Assembly: GCA_910592205.1 (NCBI GenBank)
Contig: CAJVPJ010000715.1
Location: 1 to 18,403 of the forward strand
From: Paraglomus occultum
Taxonomy: Eukaryota > Glomeromycota > Glomeromycetes > Paraglomerales > Paraglomeraceae
Direction: 5' to 3'
Length of the DNA stretch: 18,403 nt
The notes under the pieces were generated by a model. That model was not told where the DNA came from, did not search any database, and saw only the letters and a program-made list of their open reading frames with translations. Position numbers and translations under genes: made by a program. This document shows positions 8,317 through 18,126 of this stretch, one piece after another; the stretch's first letter is position 1, and every line of letters starts with the position of its first letter.

Positions 8317-9415
8317 TTATCTACAGACTTTTTGCGATTCGTTATTAACTGAATCCATTTTTTGGTCTACTTGCTGTTTCTTAATTATAGACGCAGCGAT
8401 ACTCCCTGCTGTCACTTCTTTTGTAGCGACGGCGGTACTGTTGGAGGCGTGGGACGTTTGCTCTTTGTGATCTTGACCTTGTGATTGTAACTGTTGATCT
8501 TGAGAGGGGAATTGCTGCTGAGGAGATTGTTGCTCTTCTTGGTTTTGTTGTTGACGTATATAATTGCGGAATGCTTCTTTTATTACGTCCCAATTAAATG
8601 AGTATTGATATCTTTCAAATTGCCGTGGTATACTATTGGCATAAAGATACTTTCTTTAATATTAAACTTCCACTGATTCCCATCTTCGTCTTGGTTGAGA
8701 ACATTGGCGACGACGAGTTTGACCAACTCATAAAAATTTTACTCGTTCTTAGAAAGTTTTGTTCTGCACGTTTTGCGAAGGATAATTTGATTGTCGCTGT
8801 ATCTTTGGTAGACCAGGGATTATAAGAACGTACCAAATCATCAGATCGAATTCCAACAAAAGAGAAATCCTAAGACATTGCATATAATAAACTTCCGTAA
8901 ATTGGACTGCGGCGTTTTTCTGAGCAGCAGTTATAGGGTGTGCGTCACTGTTACTTCACATACTGGTTTTTCTCCCTCCCGTATATATTCAGAAACTGTA
9001 AGCGAAAGTTTTAGTCCGTTATTGGTGACAGACGGTACGCTCGTAACCTTTCTGATAAATTTAGCATCATTGGCGCTTCGGGACAATCTGCAGTGAGAAA
9101 ATTACCATATCGAATGAATTGTCATTAACCAAGTACGAGAACTTTCCGTGGACAAAATACAGGCGTGCGTTTGATCTCTTAGTCGTGTCGTTGTTAGAGA
9201 ACTTTGTTCGTAAGTTGCAGCAAACTGTCGTATACGCGTAATAGAGCGTGGCGGCAAAGAATTTTTTGTCTTTAAACATTGTATTTGCGTAATAAACCGT
9301 GCTCACACAGCGCAATTGTTCGTTGTCTGATGAATTGTTCGTGTGATCTAATGTGGCGACATTGTTGTTTGACAGCTTGCTTGTATCGGTTATAAAATTG
9401 GGTTGTTTGTAACAT
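8317..9415 (-). pseudogene. Unrecognised gene, copy 1, multiply frameshifted
   Basis: Running from an ATG at 9415 to a TAA at 8317-8319, protein-like sequence continues across the whole interval but changes frame about six times, mostly without GT/AG sites at the junctions. Landmarks in order are FAATLYYAYTTVCCNL, RLYFVHGKFSYLVND, NGLKLSLTVSEYIREGEK, NPWSTKDTATIKLSF, FMPIVYHGNLKDIN, WDVIKEAFRNYIRQQQ and a final stretch of about 75 residues rich in Gln (8530-8317). The ancestral product would be roughly 360-370 aa, globular then Gln-rich. I recognise no domain and assign no function. A diverged partner copy lies opposite at 10001. Decay is more likely than introns because breaks are frequent and of 1-2 bp. 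Assembly indels in unpolished data are an alternative. Confidence 0.55.
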
Positions 9416-9503
9416 GTTTAAGATAACGTTTGTATTTGCACTTTGGAGAGAGAGAGAGATTGCTGAAAAGCGACGTATGCAATGATGTGGGAGAAACCCC
9501 GAG

Positions 9504-9510
9504 TATATAT
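9504..9510 (-). promoter_or_regulatory. TATA-like element for copy 1
   Basis: A TATATA run lies 88 nt upstream of the ATG at 9415, followed by a GGGGTTT block and a CT-repeat leader. The same order and spacing recur in the opposite arm, supporting a promoter duplicated with its gene. Confidence 0.35.
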
Positions 9511-9904
9511 GTGAGTAGACGCGTGTTTGTGTGCTAGATGACACGGTGTCTTTTGTTATTAATCGCGTCATACAAGTGTAAATGTTGTTATTGTTATTTA
9601 CGTAATAAGGGGTGTGAAAATCTGCCAAGGAGTAACATTATGGCATAATATTGTCGCGATTGTCGTAATTGTTTCCGTAAAGAAAAACAATTGTATCAGT
9701 GTAACATCTCGGAGTACACGCAGTAAAAAGTTTTAACTGGCTACAATTTATAATTGTTAGGGGTTAATTGGAAAGTCAAAGACTTCACCACACCTCGTCA
9801 TTGTGTAAACAACAACAAACATTTACACTTATAAGGGATACAGACAACGCGATTGATGACATGAGTTTACTTGTTATCTAACGCGCAACACGCGTCTATT
9901 CACA

Positions 9905-9914
9905 TATATATATA
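9905..9914 (+). promoter_or_regulatory. TATA-like element for copy 2
   Basis: A TATATATATA run lies 86 nt upstream of the ATG at 10001, followed by CAGGGGTTTTT and the pyrimidine run at 9960-9972. It mirrors the element at 9504-9510. Confidence 0.35.
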
Positions 9915-10000
9915 CTCAGGGGTTTTTCCACATCGTTGCATACGTCGCTTTTCAACGATCTCTTTCTCTCTCCAAAGCGCAAATACAAACATATCTTAAC

Positions 10001-10840
10001 ATGCTACAAACAATCCAATTTCTTATAACCGATACAAGCAAGCCATCAAACAACTTACATACGAACAATCCATCAGACAACGAACAATTACGCTATAATT
10101 ATCAAAAAGGCAATACAATGTTACTTAATACGAACAATTTTTTGCCGTTACACGCCCTATTACGCGTATACGACAGTTTGCTGCAACTTACGAACAAAGT
10201 TCTCTAACAACGACACGACTAAGAGGTCAAACACATGCCTACTTATACATATGACGTCTAGGCATATCGCTTTACAACGTCCTTCCGCCAAAGCAACAAA
10301 TACAACAAACGTCTTTACCTTACTCCATATTACGCGTATGCGACAGTTCGCTTACTACATCTTACGGTCAAGTTCTCTAACCGAGAATACGACGTTATCG
10401 ACCGCTAACTGATAGAAGGGCTCAAGCACACGTGCATACACGCCCGGGTGCTTATCTATTAAATACCATTTTTCCTCCAAAGCATAAGACAGCAAGCAAT
10501 TTTTCTCTATATTATGGGCACATACGACAATTTGATGCAGCTCACGAGCAAAGCCCTCTAACATCGACACGATTAATCGATCACAAACTGATGGGAAGTT
10601 CAACACGCCTATTACCCAGACGTTTCTCTTTATTACTTCCAATGCGTATATACAACCAACAATTTGTTACATACACCATATTACTGCACATACGACAGTT
10701 TTCCAACAACGATGGATTATCGACCACAGAAGCGATGAACACACGTCGACTTATATTCCCTAATTCAAAACGTAAATACTACACTAACGATACAACGGAC
10801 AATCCTTTGCCGCGTAGTTACCCCCAAACAAACGTTTAAC
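10001..10840 (+). pseudogene. Unrecognised gene, copy 2, decayed and internally amplified
   Basis: The ATG at 10001 corresponds to the ATG of the opposite copy. The first codons match (MLQTIQF versus MLQTTQF) and SDNEQL is shared. The opening frame stops at 10205-10207. Beyond that, the region equivalent to FAATLYYAYTTVCCNL recurs three more times in degraded form with stops and frame changes (for example PYYAYATV near 10324). No equivalent of the second half of copy 1 (GKFSYL onward or the Gln-rich tail) is seen. A 135-codon plus frame (10432-10839) and a 95-codon minus frame (10355-10642) cross the array but are judged by-products of it. Confidence 0.45.
10140..10800 (+). repeat. Degenerate tandem array, ~170-180 bp units
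   Basis: A core of the form TATTACGCGTATACGACAG with a downstream CGACACGA..A block recurs with starts at about 10157, 10327, 10509 and 10678, so spacings are 170, 182 and 169 bp. Unit 2 is preceded by CGCTTTACAACG...CCAAAG.CAACAAATACAA (10268-10306). This resembles the 5' leader at 9949-9990, so the amplified unit probably spanned leader plus early coding sequence. Similarity falls towards the right. Confidence 0.65.
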
Positions 10841-11129
10841 ACTCAATTCAATTTTGCTCTTTTACATTAACGTTTGTTAGATGGGTAAATAATATAACTA
10901 ATTTTATTTAACAACTTGCTATTGCTCTTTTTAAACCCGGTTCACTAGGTGGCTACTCTCCTTCGTCTTTTCTGGTGGATGGGCGCGGCTAAGAATATTT
11001 ACTAATCAACATCTAAAATATATAATAAATATAATAAAAATATGTAAACCATCATGCTTGAGTCTAAAATTATTCCCTTCTTCGATAAATATCAAATTCC
11101 TAACGAGGTGATAGTGGTCGCTTATCTGG
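10841..11129. other. Intergenic DNA, no supported gene
   Basis: AT-rich sequence with one GC-richer patch (10936-10992). Nothing is recognisable on either strand. Confidence 0.5.
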
Positions 11130-11583
11130 ATCGGGTGGTGGGTAGTTACCGGTGACGCCCCTCTACTCACCCCTTTTACCAGTGCTCGCCTGCGGTGAAG
11201 GGATCCTGGCATGGATCTGTTGAGTGGGTCATGGGGGATGCCCGGAACACTCTCAGACATCTCCCTTTTTTCTTTTCTTTTCTTCTTTTTTACAGCTTTT
11301 AGATGACGGGAAGAAGATTTTGGTAAGTATAAGGTGAGTATTGCATTGTTTCGCGTATAACTAACTTTATTTTCTATTTTCTTTTTCTTTCTTCCCCTTT
11401 TTTCTCTCTCCCTGGTGGGTTTGCTGGGTGATTGGATCCAATGGGACTCTGGTGGAAGTGGAGCTGAGTTTGAGGGACTGATTCGGTGGTTACTTAGCCG
11501 CTTGTGAAGGATCTGTCCTTGAAGCTGGTTAAGATGAATGGTGAGTTTGCTGCTTGGCATGCCGATGGGAGCAAATAGTTATT
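11130..11583 (-). repeat. Dispersed repeat, copy 2
   Basis: This is the inverted partner of 4329-4670 and the longer of the two (about 450 bp). On the minus strand it starts AATAACTATT and ends near GGCGTCACCGGTAACTACCC. A stem GGTGAGTAG/CTACCCACC near the end matches the stem in copy 1, again with the fifth pair mismatched. It has A- and CT-rich tracts that copy 1 lacks in part. A long minus-strand frame (11006-11560, 184 codons) crosses it, is Lys/Arg/Ser-rich and is not preserved in copy 1, so it is not called as a gene. The two copies are about 6.5 kb apart. Confidence 0.75.
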
Positions 11584-13616
11584 TATTGCTTATCTACCCG
11601 TCATATTATAATCTTATGTATATATTGTTAGGTTATTGTAACAAATTATTAGACATATAAATTATTATATGTGTAATACTATTTACTATACAATTAATCT
11701 TAATTTTCATCTAAGACAACTACAATTCTAAATAATAAAAGTAATTGACATTCACACCCGTTCAAACACAGAAAAAGTTGTCATTTACAAAATATGCCAT
11801 TTGTCGATATCTAGTTTTATTCATTAAATGGGCGTAAAGGCTGAAATAATTACATAGATTATTCAATTTATAATACTTACAACACGATTATAATAGAATT
11901 GTTAATCGTCATTATATTTGTTTTCAACCAATTTTGTTTTTAGAGTTTGTTATGATAATTCAGCTGTACTTACAATGTGTGATGAAAAGGTAAAAGTACA
12001 TAGAATTAATGGTGCGAGTAAACAAATGTAATTACGCATTTACTGTTGCTTCTATGACAAGTTTGCATCAACTTTTATTGTATTAATGCATTAAGGATTA
12101 AGTTTACAATCTCTTGATCACAATATTTTTATAACTCAAAACATATTGTTCCGAAGAAAATTTTAGCAAGCGAGCGCTGCATTATATTTCAAAAAAAAAA
12201 GTTATGAATTAGCTTATGTAAAGTTCTTCCCAACTGAAGAGCTTTATTCAATCCTTTGATTAAATTTAGAGTTTAGATTGATAGCTTTAGATCGTAACGT
12301 TATAAAGACTGTACTGATGAGAAATTTTTGCTTATAATCTCCATACCGTTCTGATTTCACAACGTGCTATAATTGATCATCGAAAATGTTAAGCAATATA
12401 CACTTACTGGACAAAGTCTGTGTAATCAATTAGTAAAAAACATAAATTAAAATTTTTTGAAAGTTTTATCTATTACTAAGCAAGCGACAAAGTTAAACAT
12501 TATGAGCTGCAAGAGTGAGGATATATATTACACACATATACACTATTTTATATGATTTACGTATGTGTAACCGGCAAGGCTTAAAATCCGCTTTGCAGAG
12601 ATTTACATTACTTGTTATAATGTCTAAATGCAAATAGCTAAAAGCAATTGTTGAACAAATGCTGAAAATGTTGGTTGATTAGGAAATTACGACTACATAT
12701 ATTTTTCTTTCAGTTTACTAACTAGATTTTTAAATATTTTAAATAAATTAATAATATTACTGACTACGCGTATTACACTATTAATTTCTTTAAACCAATT
12801 GATTATAATTAGGTGGGTTTACTATCTGTATTATTAAATCTACATATGCCTTTCTTTCCTTCTGTCATTATTTACCGAATCTTTTTTTGTGGCGTAAGTT
12901 ACTAAAATCATTCGGGCCAAACTTTTATGCTTGTAAATTAAACTAATAATCACATCAATATTGGGATAATAATTATCAGTTAATTGTTTGCATCTCAAGA
13001 TAATTTATTATTATTTAGATTATGAGCCACGACTTTAGTCAGCGCGGTAAAATTTTTATAAATTAATATGAATTCTTAGTGACTTACGTTCGTATTCTAA
13101 TAGTACAATAACCGCAAATATGCAATTTGTATACTGGAAAGCTTATAATAAACGCAACAGTAGAATTTCAGTTACGCAATAAACTGAGATTATAATTAAC
13201 AGTTACTTTACGAGCATTTATACGTACGTATAAAACAAAGGCGGCGTGTTCTTACTAGTTTGCCTCCACATAGCATTTCATTTCTATTGTTTGTCATAAT
13301 GTCCTAAGGACTGTTCCAACATTCATTCAGATGGATTGGGATCGATGTAGAAGCTACAGAGATAAAGTCGAGTCGCTATCGCTATAAAACGTAATAGTAA
13401 GTTGATGGATACAACTGATAAAAAAGCGAAAATATTGTTGCTTTTCAAGACTGGACTGTATTTGCAAAATAGCCGCAACATATCTCATGACCAGTACACG
13501 CACTTTTAAAAAGTTGATGAGTAGTTTTTTGTATTTAATAATATATTTAATTTAATAAAGGTGCATAGAAATAGACAAACAATATATCTCACTATACCTC
13601 CTCCAAATGTTGCTAT
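11584..13616. other. AT-rich intergenic DNA, no supported gene
   Basis: There are about 2 kb with no open frame worth calling, no RNA gene that I can fold by eye and no convincing terminal inverted repeat. Poly-A and TA runs occur (for example 12191-12200). Confidence 0.6.
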
Positions 13617-13766
13617 TTATGCAAATACAAACTTTTCTTCACTGTCAATATAATTTTCTTGAGACTCCATAAAATTGTGATTGTATCCAACAAATATTTT
13701 ATCAGCATCTAATACTTTTCAAATAGTCTTTTCATCACTATACAGCACAGATCCATAAAATTTAGT
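13617..13766 (-). pseudogene. TLDc-domain relic
   Basis: The minus-strand frame reads KFYGSVLYSDEKTI, a TGA stop, then KVLDADKIFVGYN and YIDSEEKFVFA before TAA. It aligns with the intact paralogues at KFRELCNNKGPTI, KVLSTEEVLGGYN and HIDTKESFIFA in the same order and spacing. It holds about 50 codons of the TLDc core, with an internal stop and no BTB or BACK remnant seen nearby. It lies about 170 bp downstream of gene B on the same strand, so it is either a fourth decayed member of the array or an ancient partial duplication. It is too diverged from B to be a recent copy. Confidence 0.65.
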
Positions 13767-13933
13767 TTATTGTTAAGCCTAAGAACTCATTATCATAGAC
13801 AATATTGAGTTATCTCATATACAACTAAATTGTGGTCAATACAGTAATAATAAATAAGTAATACAACAAAACAACATATTTATCAAATATCAATTATGAC
13901 AACATAAACTTCAAATTACCTGACCAATTCAAT

Positions 13934-15419
13934 TTAAAACACTTCCCAATCAAACCATTCAAAAGAATCTAATGAATTTCTTATTGAAACTTGGTATGTG
14001 CCTTTTTTGCTTATTCCCTTTCCAAACCATAAATCATAACCTCCTTTCCCAAAGGCAGGAGGCCAACTTTTTTTATCACTAATAGCATGTGAACTATCAT
14101 TACCAACAAAACTTACTATATTTTTATTAAGATTTTTATCTAATGCAAAGATAAAACTTTCTTTAGTATCAATATGGCCATTTGTGGAACCCCATGCAAA
14201 TGGATTATATCCACCAAGCACTTCTTCAGTACTCAACACTTTCCCAACAGCAATTGTGGGCCCTTTGTTATTACACAATTCTCTAAACTTGGCAACTGTA
14301 TCACCATCCCTACTTTTTCTGTAAAGTAGGGTAAATTTATAAACATTATTTTGCATTTTAGAGGTTCTTTGATTCTGCCTTGTTGATTCTGCAATCTTTG
14401 ATGAGATCCATCCTGCTTGCTCTCTATTAATAATAATTGAATCAATCTCACATCCTTGTCTTATTCTTGGTGGTAACATGTTGCTGCTTGGTTTGTAATC
14501 TTTATCCAAGTTATAATTGAGTAAATCACGACACAACTTTCTTGGTAATAAATCATAATATAAAGCAACCTTGTTGGGAGGAATGTTGAAAAATCTTATA
14601 TGAGGAATAAAATCTGCAATAAGATCCTTGACTGCATTAAGGTGAGTGGATGACCAGTCATCTGGATCAATTCCAAGTTCGAGTTCAGGCACTTGTTTAA
14701 TAGCCCATTGAATGACTGACACCCAAATATCATTTTCAGCCATACTAAGCTCGTCACTTTTGATCAGAGTGATCAGAGTCTCCTTTGGTAAAGTTGCAAA
14801 ATCATTTGATTTAAAGATAACATCAGGATGGGAGGCCATAATTCGATTACAGTAGGCCAGAAGTTTGTTTAAAGAGGTTGTGGATGCTGCAAACTTGTGA
14901 ACTGTGATGATATTCTGTTGAATCCATTCACTTTGCTTATCAATCAAGTACGTTTCAATTACAGTAAGGACATCAAGTAGTTCAAGCTTGTTAGCACCAT
15001 TCAAAAGACTTATCCAACCAACGTTCTTGTATGCATTACCGGACAATCGCCCAGTGTAAATGTACCTGCAATGAGTCGTGATGTTGCAAAATAAATATTG
15101 AGTATTTACATTGTACAGTACATACGATTTGTGTGCATCCCTATGAAATTTACCTAAGCAATATTTCAAAAACGTCAGGAGTCATGTCTTCAAGTGTTAT
15201 AGCGGCGGCCTTTTGAATATCTTCGGACGTCTTTGTATTTCCGACTAGATTATTCTCGAGAAATGTGCTTCTCGTACATAAGATCAATGTATGAGCGAGA
15301 AATATTTTGGTGTTTGGCTCGCTTCCAACACGGATTGAGATATCTGTGTATTTGCCATTTTCGTAAAGCCTCTCATAGTCAGACGAAAGGGTCGAGGACA
15401 AATCAACAAGGTCATCCAT
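13934..15419 (-). CDS. BTB-BACK-TLDc domain protein (gene B), one intron
   Basis: Exons 15419-15154 and 15065-13934 encode 465 aa. Order: leader MDDLVDLSSTLSSDYERLY, BTB about residues 22-123 (GKYTDISIRVG, FLAHTLILCTRSTFLENNL, YIYTGR across the splice), BACK about 130-250 (NIITVHKFA, YCNRIMASHPDVIFKSNDFA, ENDIWVSVIQWAIKQ, FIPHIRFFNIP) and TLDc about 297-465 (FTLLYRKSRDGDTVAKFREL, GGYNPFAWGS, ESFIFALDKN, FEWFDWEVF). The protein ends exactly at WEVF, five residues short of A and C relative to that motif. No disabling change is visible. It is tandem with gene C (same strand, 1.2 kb apart) and closer to C than to A in sequence. A cullin-3 adaptor role is a family-level inference only. Confidence 0.88.
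15066..15153 (-). other. Intron of gene B (88 bp)
   Basis: The donor is CTTAG|GTAAAT and the acceptor is ATTGCAG|GTAC. AG plus G restores the Arg codon before YIYTGR (phase 2). A long frame entering exon 2 from within the intron with an ATG at 15169 is read-through, not a start. Confidence 0.88.
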
Positions 15420-16521
15420 GTTCGGGTGTGGTATGTGAAAACGTCCACGTCCTTTTTTCTTTTGATTTTATCGATTGTCTGTGCAACATATGTATCGAAT
15501 GACAATCTTTTACGTACGTCATCAAAAACTTTGCTGCGCAGACCTCGGCTTATAGCGATTGTCTAGTGGATAGTGCCTGGGTTTCAGCATATGATAAAGA
15601 ATAAATCTTGCAACAACAGCATGCATGTCATGTCAGTTCTTGCAACTAATACTAAGTCATGTGTTGTTTTAAATAATTTATCTTGATACTTACGTTGTTG
15701 TTATGTTATACTAATACGTCTTCATTAATAACAACCAAAATTTAACAAACAATGAGATAATGGTGGGTGTGGTGAATAAACATTTACTGATTAATACTGT
15801 GAATATACCAATGATGACAGATTGTCTTAATGACCAAATGATTGTCTCTATTACTATGGTAATAAACATTGTCATTTCTGCTTAACTTTCTGCTATCATT
15901 GAGCAGAGACATGCATCTTTACAATACACTTTATTTAACTACTTGATGCACTCCATCACCCTTATGCTTATACTTATTATTCACTAAGTATTTATATCAG
16001 GAAATTTTCAGAATTCTGTTAAATTTCAACATTATAATAAGTATTCAGCATTCTAGAAACACAACTAACAACCCAATCAATGCTTCCCATTTGATTAATC
16101 CTACAACAAATATTAATATGTGGAAATTGAAATTGTCACTATGGTATTTTCTGAAAATATTTTTTTATTATTGTATACTTACTTATTACTCTCATTCTCA
16201 TATTTCTTTTAAACTTCTACTATCTTTCTCAACCATGTTGGTTGCTGAGTTAATACAATGTTACATGGTATAAAAATATTATTATTATGCAAGTTTTTCT
16301 AAATAGTAACAGTAGTAAGTAATTATAATAAGAGTTTTACATATAAAAATTGACAAGCATCTTGCTTGCTTTAGCCTCTTCATAATTAGCAACAATTGTT
16401 GGGGATGGTCAGAGTTTGATCAAACAGCACAGGTGTACAAATAAATATACATACAAGAGTAATTTCATGGAACAGCAAATAAACATGAGATATAAGACTG
16501 ATAATAATAAGTTAATGTAAA
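15420..16521. other. Intergenic DNA between genes C and B, no supported gene
   Basis: AT-rich. It includes the promoter side of gene B (just right of 15419) and the 3' flank of gene C. A 60-codon hydrophobic plus frame (16091-16273) is typical of TA-rich DNA. The tRNA-like string at 15561-15576 does not fold as a tRNA. Confidence 0.55.
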
Positions 16522-16527
16522 TTTATT
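16522..16527 (-). terminator. Candidate polyadenylation signal of gene C
   Basis: AATAAA on the minus strand (TTTATT on plus), 96 nt downstream of the stop codon at 16623-16625. Confidence 0.4.
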
Positions 16528-16622
16528 TTTTATAGTATAACATGTCTAACTAAAATCATAGTGTAATTGTACTACAACATATTAAGTAAATTGTGACAAC
16601 ACTTCAGTTATCAAAACTTAAC

Positions 16623-18126
16623 TCAAAGTTTTGAAATTAAAAATACTTCCAAATCATCTAATTTAAACTCATCAGATGAATTTCTTATTGAAATTTGGTA
16701 TGTAGATTTCTTAGCAACAGGTGATCTTGGACCCCCAAAAAATAAATCCTTAGCCTCAAACCCAAAAGTAGGAAAACAATGATTAGCATCATAAACAGCA
16801 TGTGAACTATTGTTACCAACAAAACTTACTATACTCTTATCTATGTTTTTATCTAATGCAAATATAAAACTCTCTTTAGTATCAACATAACCAACTTTGG
16901 AACCCCATGCAAATGGATTATATCCACCAAGTATTTCTTCAGTACCCAACACTTTCCCAACAGTAATGGTGGGCCCTTTGTTATTACACAATTCTCTAAA
17001 CCTGGCAACTGTATCACCATCTCTACTTTTTCTATAAAGTAAGGTAAATTTATAAACGTCATCTTGCTTCATACCTGTCCGTCTTTTTGACTCCACAATT
17101 TTTGATGAAATCCAATGTGCTTGCATTTTACTAATAATAAGTGAATCATCATATCGTTGGCCTATTCTTGGTGGTAAAATTTGAGTGCTTGGTTTATAAT
17201 CTTTATCCATATGATATTTAAGTAAATCATGGCGCAATACTTTTGGCAACAGATCAACATATGAAGCAATAGTTTTAGAGGAGATGTTGAAAAACCTTAT
17301 ATGAGGTGTACAATCTGCCATGACATCTTTGACCTTATCAATTTCATAGGATGACCAGTTATGGGGATTACCATTGAGTTCTAGTTCAGGCACTTGTTTA
17401 CTGGCCCATTGCACAACTAACATCCAAATATCATCTTCAGCCACACTAAGCTCATCACTCTCAAGAAGTGTGATTAGAGTCTCTTTTGGTAAGGCTGCAA
17501 GATCATTTGATTTAAAAACAATCTCTGGATGTGAAACTAAAAGTCGATTGCAATATCTTGAAAGCCTATTCAAAGTGGCTACAGATTCAGCATACTTATG
17601 AACTGTGAAAATATTCTGTTGAATCCAATCCTTTTGTTGATCAATCAAATAAGCTTCAATTGCAGTGATGAGATCAGACATTTCAAACTTGCTAGCTCCA
17701 TCCAGAAGACTAATCCAACTTAGATTCTCACATAAGTTATAGGGCACTTGCCCAGTGTAAATAAACCTATAATAATGAATTATTAAATTGCCATATGATT
17801 AATATCAGTATATTAATTTATTACAATAAAGCTTACATATGTGCACTATTTAATGTTCTACATTTTGAGGTTTACCTAAGCAAAATTTCGAAAATGTTGG
17901 GTGACACATCTTCAAACGTAATTGCATCCTTTTGAATCTCTGCACTCTCAGTTAAGTTACTCTCAAAGAATTTGCTTCTCGCACACAATACCACTGCATG
18001 GGCGGAAAAGATTTTGCTATTTGGTTCTTTTCCAACATGGATTGAAATATCCATATATCTGCCACTCTCATACAGTTTCTCATAATCAGCTGAAAGGCCC
18101 GAGGACAAATCAATAAAGTTACCCAT
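16623..18126 (-). CDS. BTB-BACK-TLDc domain protein (gene C), one intron
   Basis: Exons 18126-17876 and 17766-16623 encode 464 aa. Order: leader MGNFIDLSSGLSADYEKLY, BTB about residues 22-118 (GRYMDISIHVG, FSAHAVVLCARSKFFESNL, FIYTGQ across the splice), BACK about 125-245 (NIFTVHKYA, YCNRLLVSHPEIVFKSNDLA, EDDIWMLVVQWASKQ, CTPHIRFFNIS) and TLDc about 292-464 (FTLLYRKSRDGDTVARFREL, GGYNPFAWGS, ESFIFALDKN, then LDDLEVFLISKL). The usual aromatic WFDWEVF end is LDDLEVF here, so the last TLDc strand has drifted, but the frame is intact. It is the closest relative of gene B in the window. B and C probably arose by tandem duplication. Confidence 0.88.
17767..17875 (-). other. Intron of gene C (109 bp)
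   Basis: The donor is CTTAG|GTAAAC and the acceptor is ATTATAG|GTTT. The phase and codon position match the introns of A and B. Confidence 0.88.

Larger units (their letters stand above)
9160..10245. repeat. Imperfect long palindrome (head-to-head inverted duplication)
   Basis: The left arm of about 9160-9640 is inverted as about 9775-10245, around a spacer of roughly 135 bp. Matching blocks include TTACACTT, CACGCGTCTA.TCACATATAT, CATACGTCGCTTTTCA, a CTCTCTCTCC run, AAATACAAAC, the ATG region ATG.TACAAACA, ACCGATACAAGCAAGC, CATCAGACAACGAACAATT and GTATACGACAGTTTGCTGCA. The arms carry the promoter, 5' leader and first ~80 codons of the unrecognised gene on each strand. Outside the arms the two sides differ. 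Resemblance by eye is about three quarters, with indels. Confidence 0.85.

Noticed and set aside
10355-10839. Overlapping 95-codon minus and 135-codon plus frames
   Set aside because: Both run across several units of the degenerate tandem array and do not follow the frame conserved with copy 1. Treated as by-products.
11006-11560. 184-codon minus-strand frame
   Set aside because: It lies almost wholly in dispersed-repeat copy 2, is Lys/Ser/Arg-rich because of A/CT tracts, and is not preserved in the homologous copy at 4329-4670.
15066-15169. ATG at 15169 as a separate start for the long minus-strand frame
   Set aside because: It is inside the intron. Splicing joins 15154 to 15065 exactly as in the paralogues.
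15555-15600. tRNA-like string (GTCTAGTGGATAGTGC)
   Set aside because: It resembles a tRNA A-box/D-arm, but the D stem does not pair and no T-arm or B-box follows within tRNA distance.
16091-16273. Hydrophobic 60-codon frame resembling a membrane protein
   Set aside because: The Phe/Leu/Tyr/Ile-rich translation is what TA-rich DNA gives by chance. No start context or neighbours support it.
16360-16445. Short minus-strand stretch reading IVANYEEAKASKMLVNFYM before a stop
   Set aside because: Fewer than 25 codons with a stop just upstream and no recognised family. Could be a relic but cannot be supported.
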